DNA from: Ectobius pallidus
Taxonomy: Eukaryota; Arthropoda; Insecta; Blattodea; Ectobiidae
Length of the DNA stretch: 64,000 bases
Assembly: GCA_964059195.1 (NCBI GenBank)
Contig: CAXKWD010000001.1
Location: 216,264,484 to 216,328,483 of the forward strand
Direction: 5' to 3'
Shown here piece after piece: positions 10,592 to 21,460 of the stretch (its first letter is position 1; every line of letters starts with the position of its first letter). The position numbers and the translations under genes are program-made. The notes below the pieces were generated by a model, which saw nothing but the letters and a program-made list of their open reading frames with translations, was not told where the DNA came from and did no database searches.

Positions 10592-10756
10592 TTACGCTCA
10601 AATGTTTTCCTAAGCCCCCTGTTTTCGAACACTCAGATTATGTCCATCCCGAAGAGTAAGGGGCCATGTCTCACATCCATATAATACAACCGGCAGGATA
10701 AGTGTCTTATAAATTTTTATTTTAGATTTCTGGACAGATGACGAGAAGATAAGATT

Positions 10757-10757
10757 G

Positions 10758-10803
<46 letters not shown>
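10757..10803. repeat. (TTA)n microsatellite
   Basis: Uninterrupted TTA units at the 5' border of the truncated LINE. On the minus strand it creates a run of asparagine codons that inflates a spurious frame. Confidence 0.95.
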
Positions 10804-10806
<3 letters not shown>

Positions 10807-11313
10807 GAAAGATAGTTGAGTACCCACCCACTAACGTGCAGCATCCCTTTCATTACAACAAACCCGCTTTGTAACGTGATAGTAGACCTACACATCTTAC
10901 GTAGGCAATTTTTGCTGACAATATTCCTAGAAGTCAATAACTCCCTTATTCTTCTGTTGAGTGTCACCTTTAAGTACTAGGAAAACGTGACTGTAGAGTT
11001 AAAAAATACCGGCGACATAAGAAGCTTTTCCCAACTATTTCAAAACAAAAACAGAGAGAAAAATATGTGGAGAACACTCTATAGTAGAAGAGAAACATCT
11101 TCCTCTATTTTTACTTGACTTTGTTCTCCTGAAAAGAACAGAAATCAAGCGGCAAAAGTTTGTTTAGAGAGTAAGTAGGTCACTCGAATCCAATTCCGGA
11201 GCCGACCAGCAGCAATTTCTGTGTCACTAACTGTATCAACTGACACATTTACTGTCTTCATCTGCCATACAGCCCACTTGAAAAACTGCCCCGTCGTACA
11301 GAATGTTCTGTAT
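10804..11313. other. Stretch without recognised features
   Basis: 510 bases with no repeat partner or frame seen. Confidence 0.5.
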
Positions 11314-11544
11314 TACGAGGCGGGTCCAGAAAGTAAGTTTTCCTGGGACCGTTTACAGAAATAAAACACAATTTAAAGGAAATATTAATTGCAACATACA
11401 CAGCAAGTGTTCAGCAATTTTTAACAAATTCGCCACCGGAATTATAGCCTACCGTGGGAGCAAGTTTTGAATACCTGTGTCGTAGAAGTCTGCCGCTTGC
11501 GATTTGAACCATTTCCTCTTCTCTGTCATTTCTTTTTCGTTAAA
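11314..11544 (-). mobile_element. mariner-like element, 3' end fragment
   Basis: Begins TACGAGGCGGGTCCAGAAAG, the outer repeat also seen at 36776 and, inverted, at 42.3 and 21.4 kb. The following bases match the transposase C-terminal region of those copies. It is cut off by the Helitron that starts at 11545. Confidence 0.75.
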
Positions 11545-12131
11545 TCTCTATATATATAAAAGGCTTTGTCCTGACTGACAGGAATCAACGTAGAGCCTAA
11601 ACTATAACAGGTAGAGACTTGGAATTTTGACAGTACCTTCGTTTCATAATGTAGGTGCTCACTAAGAAAGGATTTTGAAAAATTCTTATTTTAAATGCCA
11701 AAAATCAAATGTTTTTGAGAATACTTAATCCCTTCTTACACAGAATTATCGAATCCGAATCACATTTGACATTAAAACATATTGTTGCCAGTGGGTTTCA
11801 GATGGATTTGGAATTAAATTAAACGGAAGTTTGACAATTACAGTTGGCTTTGTCTATTTTTGTCATACCTTGGAAATTAAACTTTCGCGATCGCTTGAAT
11901 GTTGTAAGCCCTAATATGGTCAAACATTGTTTTATTTGGACGAAACTCACTATACAGGGGGTTTCTGGACCAAGGAACTCGAATCTGAGGTCGCTTTTAC
12001 CAGCCGATGCTATCTAATCGTGGTATGTAGTCCACGTGATTTAGGTGTTAATAAATATGATTTAACTATTATGCACTTAATTTTTAATTTTTGAAATAAT
12101 TATCGCGGGCGAAGCCGCGGGCACATGCTAG
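11545..12131 (+). mobile_element. Non-autonomous Helitron
   Basis: TC start after A, CTAG end before T, with hairpin block GCGGGCGAAGCCGCGGGC at 12105-12122. The 5' half matches 55526 and 58399; the 3' half matches 55840-56363 and 6682-7296. It joins two Helitron 5'/3' types. A short conserved frame (LDETHYTGGFW) lies at about 11938-12000. Confidence 0.9.
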
Positions 12132-12490
12132 TTATATATATTTAAAAAAATACTTATACTGAAGATATTTGAAAGATCCTAGATTATGTTGTTCACATGA
12201 TATTAACAAACACACAAAAATAATTACTCAGAAATATCTATATTTGTGGAAGTTATCAGGGAAACGGCTGTTCAGTGCATAAAACGTGGCAGCCATTTTG
12301 AAACGATAATTATCCGTAACTGTAACAGTTTGATTAATTTTGAAAATAGTATGCCATTGTAGAAATGGTCAATAAAGAGTATGTCAGATTGCAAGACTGG
12401 AGAGCAATTCATTGCTGAGAAAAAAAAAAAAATGAAATTCACATATTTCTCACCAATGAATTTAATCGAAAGCTGTATGTCCCCCTTAAT
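12132..12490. mobile_element. TTAA-type element D, partial copy 1
   Basis: Ends AGCTGTATGTCCCCCTTAA. It matches 20860-21229 almost throughout and both arms of the longer copy at 35.5-36.8 kb. The left end is cut at the Helitron border. The two minus frames in it are not conserved as protein. Confidence 0.7.
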
Positions 12491-13105
12491 ACAATAAATA
12501 ATCAACCCTGTATCAGGAAATGAACTCTCTGCATTAATGATTTGTGGTATAAGGTGGTGCATTTTGGGTATAAATCTAAGTAATTTCGTAGTTTCGTAGC
12601 GGATAGTAAAGCGTGTGAGTGACCCTTCGTAGTAAATTCAGACTGGAGAGATGAATTATTTTTCATGCGATATTTGCGGTTAAGACCCTCAATACAAGTG
12701 TGTAAGTGTCGGTACAGACGACTTCCATCTGGAATGCTAATCGCACTGGGGCTGGGAGATCTAAATCCTGTGCAATATTTCATAAGGGTGCAAATGGATG
12801 TGGTTATGGACCATTGCAGCTAAAATTACTCTCCCATTGAACGGCGTGGAGAATGGAGTTTAATAAGGGGTGAAAGCGGAGGCGTAAAAATAGTTAGAAA
12901 GCTTTGTGCAATGATGTGTGCAAGAACCGGACAACAGTCGTTAGCGGGTCATACAGGCGATACCAATTATAGCTTTCACTTCCATATTGATCTTGTGACA
13001 ACCTCCTGTCAGCTAAAAATACTTCTAAATTGCACGCTATGACACTAGGAATATATGGCTCGAAAAAGTGTTTTATTCACTCTCAATAAATATTCGACAA
13101 TCATA
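12491..13105. other. Stretch without recognised features
   Basis: About 600 bases; no frames or repeat partners recognised. Confidence 0.5.
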
Positions 13106-13805
13106 TCTATAATAATAAAAGGAAGTGTTTGTCTTTCTGTCTGTCTGTCTGTCTGTGCACGATATCTAGCGAAATCTACTGAAAGCAGAGATCTGAAATT
13201 TTAAACGTAGATGGACTGAAGGGTGGGCGAATGCACTTCAAAGCCGGATTTTTAATTTTCGCCTTCGTTCGCGAGTTATGAGTGAAAAACTGGCAGAAAA
13301 CGTGATTTTTTTTTTTTTCGCTATCCAAAAATCAGTTTTCAGTAATACATTTCAATTGTCAAATCAGATGCAGGTGGCTTTGCCGTTTTTTGTGTGTCAT
13401 AATTTTGAAATAAAAGAATCGCTTCATTTTGTAAGCCAGCCAGGTGATTCATTTGTTTATAATACCAAGGCCCGCAGACATCTGAAATTTTCAACATAGT
13501 CGGAAGAGGAATAATGAATATAGGCCTAAATGGGCAAACATTGTTCGATTTGGACGGAACTTACTATGCAGGGGTTTTCTGGGCCAGGGAACTCGAATCT
13601 GAGATCGTTTTTCCCAGACGGCGCTTTCTAATCGCTGAATTTACTTCAAAACCTGATTTTTAACTGTTTCATTAATTATTAATCGGTTTGTTTAGGCCCA
13701 TGAATGTTTCGCGTGCAAGTGTTAATAAATATGTTTTAATTATTTTGTTCTTAATTTTTAATCTTCCAATTAATTATCGTGAGCGAAGCCGCGGGGATCT
13801 GCTAC
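13106..13805 (+). mobile_element. Non-autonomous Helitron
   Basis: Starts TCTATAATAATAAAAGG after A and has the GTCTGTCTG 5' block. It ends with the hairpin GAGCGAAGCCGCGG and CTAC before T, a one-base change from CTAG. This copy is the best guide to the original order of the heavily interrupted copy at 27.6 kb. Confidence 0.85.
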
Positions 13806-14109
13806 TTGAGTTATAAACGAAAAAATTTTACGTGAAATATTTGCATATTTTATCTACCCTTAGTATATTCCAGCACAGTCACGGCTACATTGCAGTGATG
13901 TGCATTCAGTTGTCTCAGCCTCATTTAAAGTCTGAACATAAATCGATGAAAATCATGTTTACCTTTACAATTTTTATGATTGGTTTTTAAGTCTCACAAG
14001 TCTACACACATATGCCTGCTTTATAATGTTCAACTCAATAAATCCTATATCTTTGTTAACAGGTTGCCTTGGCAGTGCGTTCAGGAGAAAAAAAACAGTC
14101 TGGTTCTTA
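13806..14109. other. Stretch without recognised features
   Basis: 300 bases of AT-rich spacer. Confidence 0.5.
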
Positions 14110-14774
14110 TACAGAGTGTTAATGAATAACACTGAAGTATTTTACCTGTGTATAGGGGGAACATAGAAAAGCAACTTTTACTAGGAATTTGCTCTATGGA
14201 TTAAATTTTTCCTGTTGTAGCATAAAATCTTCAAGGGCATCTCCGCCACTGACTTCTAACATTTGAAAAAATGCAAAACAAATGAACTTCGTGGTTAACT
14301 TTGTAGTTATGAATAATTATAATACTAATAATAATAAAAAAACTAGTACAGTGGGGGCCAGTCATGTGATTAGTATGTAAATTTTGCAGATTATGGAAAC
14401 ACTAAATTATAATATAGCTGATGAATGATTAAGAATCAGTGAAATAAAATAAATATACCAGGTGATTATATAATAGTTGAGCATCTGGTATCATATTTAA
14501 TCTATTTCATTGATCGAGCTCACCGGTATTAAACATGTATTTTAATAACGGTTAAGAATAAGGTTTTTACCGATTACTAAAAAAGGCATGACGTCAATTA
14601 AATGATCATTTTAACCCTATTTCACTTCATTATTGACTTATGAGCACCAAATTGTAATGATTGTAGCATGCACATTTTACGTCAAAGAGCAAAAATCTCC
14701 TAATAAAAGTTGCTTGTCTATGTCCCCTCCATACACAGGTAAAATATTTCGGTATTATTCATTAACACTCTGTA
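14110..14774. mobile_element. TA-flanked MITE family T, copy 1
   Basis: Ends TACAGAGTGTTAATGAATAA and complement, TA on both sides. The inverted ends stay recognisable for about 80 bases (GTATTTTACCTG, AAGCAACTTTTA). Related copies lie at 16347 and 46876. TA duplication suggests Tc1/mariner; no transposase is coded. Confidence 0.88.
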
Positions 14775-15241
14775 TAGTAGATAGCCTAAATGCAATTCAT
14801 TATGTTGATAAAAAATACGAGCCTAATCATTGTGTTAACTGTTTTCTGTGCAGTCCGGCAAGGATTTATAATTTGAGCGAGAAACTCATTCAAGAGTTAA
14901 TTTTAACAAAGACAGTCGGTATCAGTGATTTCATCCCGAGCTGCATTGTATTCTCACAGCTACTTCTAGACGAGAAAACTGCAGCTACATCTAACTAACA
15001 TCTGCTGGAGTAACTGCAGGATGGACACAGAGAAGTACAATTCCCAGGCGAGAAACAAACCAGGGAAGTAATCGCCTGTCCTCATTGCTAATTCATGCGT
15101 TTTCTTTTCAAACAACACGCTGGGCTTGCTATCCTAGTTCTACTGATAACAAGCTTATCCAGTTTAACAGCCACTGAGTCGAATCAATGCTGTAAAGACA
15201 TACTTTGCTTCAATAGACAGACATAAGCTTGGAGACCACTG
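14775..15241. other. Spacer with repeat family F fragment
   Basis: 14815-14870 carries GTTAACTGTTTTCTGTGCAG, matching the empty site of the hAT insertion at 33849 and copies near 7.9 and 48.25 kb. The rest is unrecognised. Confidence 0.45.
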
Positions 15242-16346
15242 TTTCATTTCCTGCGCCCTTTTACACTCATATTATTAGCAAATACATAATATTAGTTATT
15301 TTAGTCTTCTGTTTCATAAGAGTATTTTCTATTAATATTAGTTATGGTCCACCGCTGTGGCTCAGGGGATGCGTTCAATCCTCTCACGCAGCGGGCCCGG
15401 GTTCGATTCCTGGTCGGGACAAGTTACCTAGGTGAGGTTTTTTCCGGGGTTTTCCCCTCACTTGTGAAATGTAACAAATGTCAGGTAACTTTAGGCCCTT
15501 GTGGTCCCCGGATATCATCTGGCCGTCACTATCATCTTCATCCTCGCCTTGTTCTGAATGAGTGTGTGTGTGTGAATGGTGTGTATCGTCCTATGTGTTC
15601 GTGTTGTCTCGGAGGTGGCCCCGCGTTGGGCTGATCACTCATCCGGGGAGGCCCTCCATGTCCTTGTCTGGTCAAAAAGTATGTATGTAATCCAAAGGTC
15701 GCGGCCCTGTAAGGCCCGGGTGGCTTGGGTCGCTTAAATCCTAAAAGGGAGAGGTAAAACTACGAAGAAGAAAGAAAGAAAATATTAGTTATGAGTTCAC
15801 AGCTCTAAATTATTGCTTATTATTGTTAATAATATTAGTAAACTGTTTCACAGACTGCAGAACAAATATAATTTACTGATAATATTAGGCGTTTTCCTAT
15901 AAGTGTTTTTGGACCAATAACTCATTCTCAAACCCATGTGATTCAGATTTCGTGATCTTAAATTTGTGGAAAATGAATAAATATTTTAGATAAAAGGCTT
16001 ACATTCGCTATCAAAGGAATTTTTGTCATAAGCTTTTAGGATTTAAGGTTAGATTTTAGTACATAAGCCTACTACTATCTTGAATAAGGGCAGATTTATT
16101 CATTTCTTAGGGTTAGTTATTATTTGTTGCATTTATGAAGATATATCTAGGCCGTGCTGCTTTGAAATAGTATTGACAAAAAGACTAAGAAGGGAAAAAA
16201 ATAGAAACAACAATCCAGACATAACTTCTAAAACAATCAGCTGACTAATGAACTAATTATATTATTGAAGAGATTTTATGAGTAGTGTACATGTCTGTAT
16301 GAAACAAGATTTTGCTAACTAATGCATAATATTATGAGTTTGGTTA
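15242..16346. mobile_element. Family A element, copy 2, holding a SINE
   Basis: Shares its order of blocks with 2444-3365, for example TTTTACACTCATATTATTAG at the left and TGAAACAAGATTTTG near 16300. It lacks the MITE present in copy 1 and carries a SINE that copy 1 lacks. The right terminus is not visible. Confidence 0.7.
15347..15780 (+). mobile_element. tRNA-derived SINE with 13-bp target duplication
   Basis: AATATTAGTTATG at 15334-15346 and 15781-15793 is an exact duplication. The head has a pol III A-box (TGGCTCAGGGG, 15358-15368) and a perfect B-box (GGTTCGATTCC, 15400-15410). The tail ends in GAAGAAGAAAGAAAGAA. SINEs move with LINE machinery and are transcribed by RNA polymerase III. 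Frames inside it are incidental. Confidence 0.93.
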
Positions 16347-16883
16347 TACAGGGTGTTAATGAATAACACCGAAATATTTTACCTGTATATAGTGTGAACA
16401 TAGACAAACAACTTTTATTAGGAGATTTTTGCTCTATAGATTCAATTTTTCCTGTTACAGCATAAGATCTCCCAGGGCATGGCCGCCACTGGCTTCTAAC
16501 ATTAGAAACAAATGCAAAACAAAGGAACTTCGTTGTTAACACTGTAGTCAGTAGTTATGAATACAGACTAAGTGAATGACGACTAATGCAGTAGTGGCCA
16601 GTCATGTGAATAGGTCTGTAAATTTTGCAGATTGCGAAATCTCTAAATTATGATATAGCTGTGGATGAATGATTAAGAATCAGGTTTTAATCGATCACTA
16701 GGAAGGGATGAAGTCTATTTCGCGTAATTATTGACTTATGAGCACCAAATTATGACTTGAATGCCCTGTAGCATACACATTTTACGTCATAGAGAAAAAA
16801 AAAAAATTCTAAAAAAAGTTGCTTGTCTATGTACCCTCTATAAACAGGTAAAATATTTCGGTGTTATTCATTAACACCCTGTA
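16347..16883. mobile_element. TA-flanked MITE family T, copy 2
   Basis: Ends TACAGGGTGTTAATGAATAA and complement, TA at 16345-16346 and 16884-16885. Terminal inverted pairing continues through ACACCGAAATATTTTACCTG and beyond. It is non-coding. Confidence 0.92.
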
Positions 16884-17504
16884 TAAAATATAGTACATAC
16901 TTGGCATAACAGAGGATGTCACACAAAAACTCTGCCGGAACATATTGAAAGATTCCTTAAATATATTGCATAATCATTCATATGGCATTTTTATACTTTA
17001 AACTTTCAATTATATCCTTATGCTTGTAGCAAAATGTACAACTTACATTTTTCTTGATGTCGGTGGGAGTAGAGACGTGAGGCAGTAGTCGTCAGTGTTT
17101 GTTGCTATGATGAGAGGTAGTTTTGTCGTGTAAATCCACGTAATTTTGGAGCGTGTTGAATTAAAACAACGCTAGCAAGTAGGAATGTCTTCAGACGCTT
17201 ATTTGCATGGAACCCAGCTCAATCTGAGGCTGTGTTCAAGTTACCGGTGTAACCACGTTATGCCCCTCTCATAATGAAATGCTCTCCTCACTGCTATACA
17301 GGGCTAAGTCGCTCCAGGGAACTCAGATTCCACGTTACATTAGGTGAAATTAAAATACCGATTATTCGTGCAGGGGTTTTCCTTCTTTTTGAAGTGAAAC
17401 TTCTTTAGGCGCGCTAGGAGTAAATCGAGAGCTAACCCAAAGTTGCGTTACGAAAAAAATTGTCACGAAAGTAGCGGGGCTGTGACATACTGCACAGAAA
17501 TGAA
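16884..17504. other. Stretch without recognised features
   Basis: About 620 bases; nothing recognised. Confidence 0.5.
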
Positions 17505-17870
17505 ATTAAAAATTAAAAACCAAAATTCCAAAATTCAAAACCGAAATCCAAAATTAAAAAATCTAAAAATCCAAAATAAAACAATCGAAAATCCAAAATA
17601 AAAAAAATTCAAAGATCCAAAATTTAAAAATAAAAAAATCTAAAATTTAAAAAACCCAAAATTAAAATATCAAAAAAAATCAATGATCCAATATTTAAAA
17701 AATCCAAAATTCCAAAATAAAACAATTCAAAGATTTAAAATTAAAAGAATAAAAAATTCCAAAATTAAAAAGTCCATAAACCCAAAATTTAAAAAGTCCA
17801 AAAATCCAAAATTGAAAAAACCTATAATCCAACATTGAAAAAAATCAAAAAATCAAAAAAAAATCCAAGT
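17505..17870. repeat. Degenerate AAAATCCAAAAT tandem repeat
   Basis: Around 25 imperfect units of 11-16 bases close to AAAATCCAAAATT, strongly A-biased on the plus strand. It ends exactly where the mariner fragment begins. Confidence 0.85.
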
Positions 17871-17879
17871 TTTACTTCT

Positions 17880-18062
17880 GTCGCGTGGCGTTCCACACAC
17901 CCGACCTGATGCAAAGCGTTTACCGGCAGGGAATTTCTTCACGGGACCAAACAAACGAAAGTCCGACAGTGCCAGGTTTGGACTGTATGGAGGATGCTGG
18001 AACACCTCCCAACCAAATTTGATTTTCTCAGGAACAGCTGCAGCAACATGGGGCTGCATGGG
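17880..18062 (-). pseudogene. mariner transposase C-terminal fragment
   Basis: Mariner transposases cut and paste DNA using a D,D34D triad. The minus frame has VPEKIKFGWEVFQHPPYSPN followed by LALSDFRLFG, where the D of LSD corresponds to the third catalytic Asp, and then KKFPAGKRFAS. It lacks the N-terminal DNA-binding domain and the first two aspartates, and it runs into repeat-derived sequence. It is inactive. Confidence 0.82.
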
Positions 18063-18277
18063 ACGTTTATTTGTTTGGTCCCATGAAGAAATTTCTGGCC
18101 GGTAAACGATTTGCGTCAGATGTAGGAGTGAAAACAGCAGTCCGAAGAAGTCTATACTCCAACCGAACAGACTTTTATGAACAGGGTATTTTGCAACTGG
18201 TATCACGATGGGAGAAATGTGTTGAGAAACTTGGAAGACTATATAGAAAAATAGACAAAAGATGTCCCTTCGTGTGA
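18063..18277 (+). pseudogene. mariner transposase C-terminus, to natural stop
   Basis: The plus frame starts just after the third catalytic Asp region (LFGPMKKFLAGKRFAS) and continues with YEQGILQLVSRWEKCVEKLG to a stop at 18277. These match the family C-terminus (a tryptophan/cysteine block near the end). It is followed by about 75 bases of untranslated sequence and the terminal repeat. With the minus fragment it forms a head-to-head palindrome. Confidence 0.82.
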
Positions 18278-18354
18278 GCATTTGTTTGTAATTGTACCTA
18301 TTAAACTTTTTGTAATAAAAATTACTGTGCGTTACTTTTCGATCCACCCTCGTA

Positions 18355-19017
18355 GTATATATCTCTCTAAATTTTCCTCCTCAATGTGGACGCAGTGTTA
18401 GAATTTATGTAAGATTCCAGGCGATTGTGTTGAGTCCCGTGAATTATAAGGGAGACAGAGACTTGGCAACATGTCCCTGTGGTCTGCTTCCCTCGGGAAT
18501 TCATTACAGAGACAATTTATTCTGTATGAAAGACAGCTAAGGCGCTTTGCCGTATTCAAATCCTGTAGCCATGGTAACTGACCACACTCATTACCAGGTA
18601 AGAGGTTTACCGTGGGAGCTACCACGTGCCCAAGCCGGCAGATTAGCGACAAAGCAAGTCTTACTCTATAATATGTTATTACTACCAAGGGGCCGAGTAC
18701 CAAGAAACTAATGAAGCGCCGTTTGATACTTAGTGAAGATAATTCCCACGTGCACGCTCTCAGCCAATGAGTAAGCTTATAAATGCTTATTTCACCAATG
18801 ACAATGAGACTGCACTGTTACCGCAGTAAAAAGAATATGTAATAACAGCTAAGAAATACTGAATAAGAAAACTACTAGCAAACCCGTAAGAAATTCAACC
18901 TTCCCTTCCACCACCCACCCATAGAATAGCTATTTATGTATCAAGTACGCAAAATAAAGCTTTAGTGGACGAATGTAGTATAGCGGCCGAGCCGTAAGGC
19001 AAGTATTATTGCACTTA
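18355..19017. other. Spacer; start of repeat G (copy 1) from about 18930
   Basis: 18930-19017 (AGTACGCAAAATAAAGC, TATAGCGGCCGAG) matches 56375-56440, so it belongs to a dispersed repeat that continues after the hAT insertion at 19598. The part before 18930 is unrecognised. Confidence 0.5.
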
Positions 19018-19025
19018 GGCTACAA

Positions 19026-19589
19026 CAGGTATGGGCAACCTTCGGAAAGATTCGGGCTAAACTTTACGATATTTATGAAGTCGCGGGCCGTAGATAATAG
19101 GTAGTTGTGAAAAAGTAATCATGATACGGTTTTTTATATTTATAAAGTATAATACTAAAGTTACATGAATGAGAACAATATCGAACTGATTAGGCATTTA
19201 CTTACAATTAGCAGAAATTCATGAAAAACTTGAGCTTTAACTTTAAAAACAAGATAAATAATGTTGGCATCAATCCCACTAGGCCACTAATATACAAGCG
19301 CAGAGTGTTTTCCAAATTTTCATCTGTAAGTCTGGTTCGATACTTTGATTTAGGCCTATTGCAGCATTTTTCTAGCGCTGACCGGAAGGAACACCCTCGT
19401 AGTTCAGGCTTTTGTTTCCCCCTCTCACTCTCTTGTTGGCGAGAACCGAAAATATTTACTTTTTCGAGGGCGATTTTAAAATGTTCCGCGGGCCGGGCGT
19501 TGTCCATATATGCTTTAATGTTCCGCGGGCCGGATTAAAAGTCGGGGCGGGCCATATCCGGCCCGCGGGCCGGGCGTTGCCCATATATG
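19026..19589 (-). mobile_element. hAT element remnant with 8-bp duplication
   Basis: GGCTACAA at 19018-19025 and 19590-19597 flanks it. Ends are CAGGTATGGGCAAC and GTTGCCCATATATG. The repeated GGCCGG/GCCCGCGGGCC blocks near the right end are typical of one hAT group. Only the transposase tail is left. Confidence 0.85.
19222..19362 (-). pseudogene. hAT transposase C-terminal remnant
   Basis: The minus frame contains SKYRTRLTDENLENTLRL, matching the conserved R-L-T-D-E-x-L-E-x-x-L-R end of the dimerisation region in hAT transposases and hAT-derived host proteins (GTF2IRD2/FAM200-like). The frame then runs to a stop near 19208 through a hydrophobic, low-complexity tail. The catalytic core and BED finger are absent. 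Confidence rests on this single motif and the 8-bp duplication around the element. Confidence 0.7.
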
Positions 19590-19597
19590 GGCTACAA

Positions 19598-20000
19598 CCG
19601 GTGCATCCATGGTAAGCAATGCTTCTCTTATGAACCGAGATGTGAGAAGTTGTTGGCTTATATCTGTGTTATATGATGAAGTAGGCTACCGTGTTTTGTG
19701 AAAAACCCTGGTAAAGTTTCTGATTACCATAAAGAAACATGTTGGCTTAAATTTGTTGTTTTATTACCAATTATATGCTAAAATCCATGCTAAAGTTGGT
19801 GTGACTGGTCAATGCCATCTGGATTTTGTTTATAGATTGCCATGACGATTTTAGCTTCCAAGGCCGATAAAATTGCACTGCAGTATCATGTAAATTTAGC
19901 GGCATAGGTCGCTAAAATGAAATTTCCCGGGGTGTTGCCAGTCCGACAAGCAGCTGTTTTAGAGAGCGTATACTATAAAAATATGATTGTCTTTTTTTTG
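19598..20000. repeat. Repeat G, copy 1 (continued)
   Basis: GTTGTTGGCTTATATCTG through GCCAGTCCGACAAGCAGCTG matches 56880-57230 block by block. A minus fragment lies near 20720-20820. Superfamily unknown. Confidence 0.65.
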
Positions 20001-20859
20001 GGGGGGGGGGCTGTTGAAATTAAATAATCGGTGAAGATATATGTCACGGGTAAAGGTAGAAAACCGGATAAACCTAACGGGTAATGTGCGCTTTATCCGA
20101 TCAGTTTGGGACTTAAGTGACTCTTGAAAATGCTAAATTGAGTTGTCAATGAGTAAACACAGAATTTGGTCAACCTTAATTTTTCTCAACTAATACAAAA
20201 CGTACAGCGATGACTAAGGTATCGGTTTTCTGTTTCTAGGGTAAGAACAGTTCAATATTCATACGTTAGCTTATAATACACGTCATAAAGTTGGAATAAT
20301 GCTTTCCTCAAGTCTGTAGTGGCAAAATCAATTAAAAGAGTGCAGGGAGGCAGGGAGGCAGGCCCTGGAGTGCAGGTTACCCTCCAGTGGCCACCACACC
20401 GCCCCTATGTTCCGCATCACTAGAGCGGCGCCAGCGGCTGCTGTCTGTTTTCATTCCTGCTGATACCGCTCTACATCACTCTCTTTCTACCCGATATTTA
20501 CAAAAAAAAAAAACAAAAAAAAAACAAACAAAAAAAAAAAAAAAAAAAAAACACAATTTCATCACATGTATATACTCCGCATTAACAACGCTTTCATCCT
20601 GAGCATGCTCGATATTAACAACCTTCAGTAATTGCGAAACTTATTTGTAACACGAAGCAAGCGCTGGAACTTGAAATAAAGCAATAATGTTCTACTACAC
20701 GCTCTGTAAAACAGCAGCATGTCGTACTGTTAACAGGCCGAAAAGTAGCACTTTACCAGCCTAGGCCGGTAAAATCGTCATGGCAACTGAAAAATTTAGA
20801 TCGCAGTGACCAGTCATAGCCTATCAACCATAACATGGTTTGAAACAAAATACTTACGA
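20001..20859. other. Low-complexity spacer
   Basis: Contains a G run (19999-20010), a short GCAGGGAG direct repeat (20342-20362), an A-rich tract (20502-20550) and a minus fragment of repeat G (about 20720-20820). No frames worth calling. Confidence 0.5.
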
Positions 20860-21229
20860 AAAAAAAATATAAAAAAAAAAGATTTAAAAAATACTTATAC
20901 TAAAGATATTTTAAAGATCCAAGATTATGTTGTTCACATGATATTAACAAACACACAGAAAAATAATCACTCAGAAATATCTATATTTGTGGAAGTTATC
21001 TGGGAAACGGATGTTCAGTGCATGAAACATGGCAGCCATTTTAAAACAATTACCCGTAACCGTAACAGTTTGATTAATCTTGAAAATAGTATGCAATTGT
21101 AGAAATAGTCAATAGACAGTATACAAAATTTCAAAACTGTAGAACAATTCGTTTCTGAGAAAAAAAAATAATGAAATTAACATATTTCTCACCAATGAAT
21201 TTAATCGAAAGCTGTATGTCCCCCCTTAA
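20860..21229. mobile_element. TTAA-type element D, partial copy 2
   Basis: Near-duplicate of 12139-12490, ending AGCTGTATGTCCCCCCTTAA. It abuts a mariner fragment. Confidence 0.72.
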
Positions 21230-21459
21230 GAAATGAAGAGAATGACAAAGAGGCAGACATGGTTCAAATCCCAGGCGGCAGCCTAGGATACAGGTGTTCA
21301 AACGTTGGTCCTACGGAATGAAAAAGTCTCAATTCCGGTGGCGAATATGTTGAAAAATCGCTTAGTACTTGCTGTATCTGTTGCAAACATTTCCATGAAA
21401 ATGTATTTTGTTTTCTGTAAACGGCCCCAGGGAAACTTACTTTATGGATGACCCTCGTA
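21228..21459 (+). mobile_element. mariner-like 3' end fragment
   Basis: Matches the tail of the copy at 42.0-42.3 kb and ends with CTTACTTTATGGATGACCCT, then CGTA. A hAT element inserted into its last bases. Confidence 0.75.
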
Positions 21460-21460
21460 C

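Larger units (their letters stand above)
8350..10756 (-). pseudogene. RTE-like LINE 3' end, RT C-terminus split by two MITEs
   Basis: The minus strand codes, from 10752 down, LYGCETWPLTLR and then, after a 1.85-kb interruption, the GDWRKLHNDELHDLYSS, KSRRMKWDGHVARMGEER and GRPRRRWEGN blocks down to 8429, followed by a short 3' untranslated region ending near 8350 in a TTACTCACTC tail. Homologous plus or minus fragments occur at 23.2, 23.6, 24.5 and 47.4 kb. They show that the interrupting DNA was inserted at a single TTA (8745-8747). Only the last third of the reverse transcriptase remains and the 5' end stops at a microsatellite. Confidence 0.88.
17871..18354. mobile_element. mariner-like fragments joined as an inverted pair
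   Basis: From about 18062 leftward the minus strand, and from 18063 rightward the plus strand, code the same mariner transposase C-terminal region. The right side ends in the terminal repeat TTACTTTTCGATCCACCC, then TCGTA at 18354. The left side ends at the A-rich repeat without a terminal repeat. Confidence 0.8.

Noticed and set aside
10610..10831. Frame with a 16-residue asparagine run
   Set aside because: The run is the TTA microsatellite read on the minus strand; the rest is the LINE fragment.
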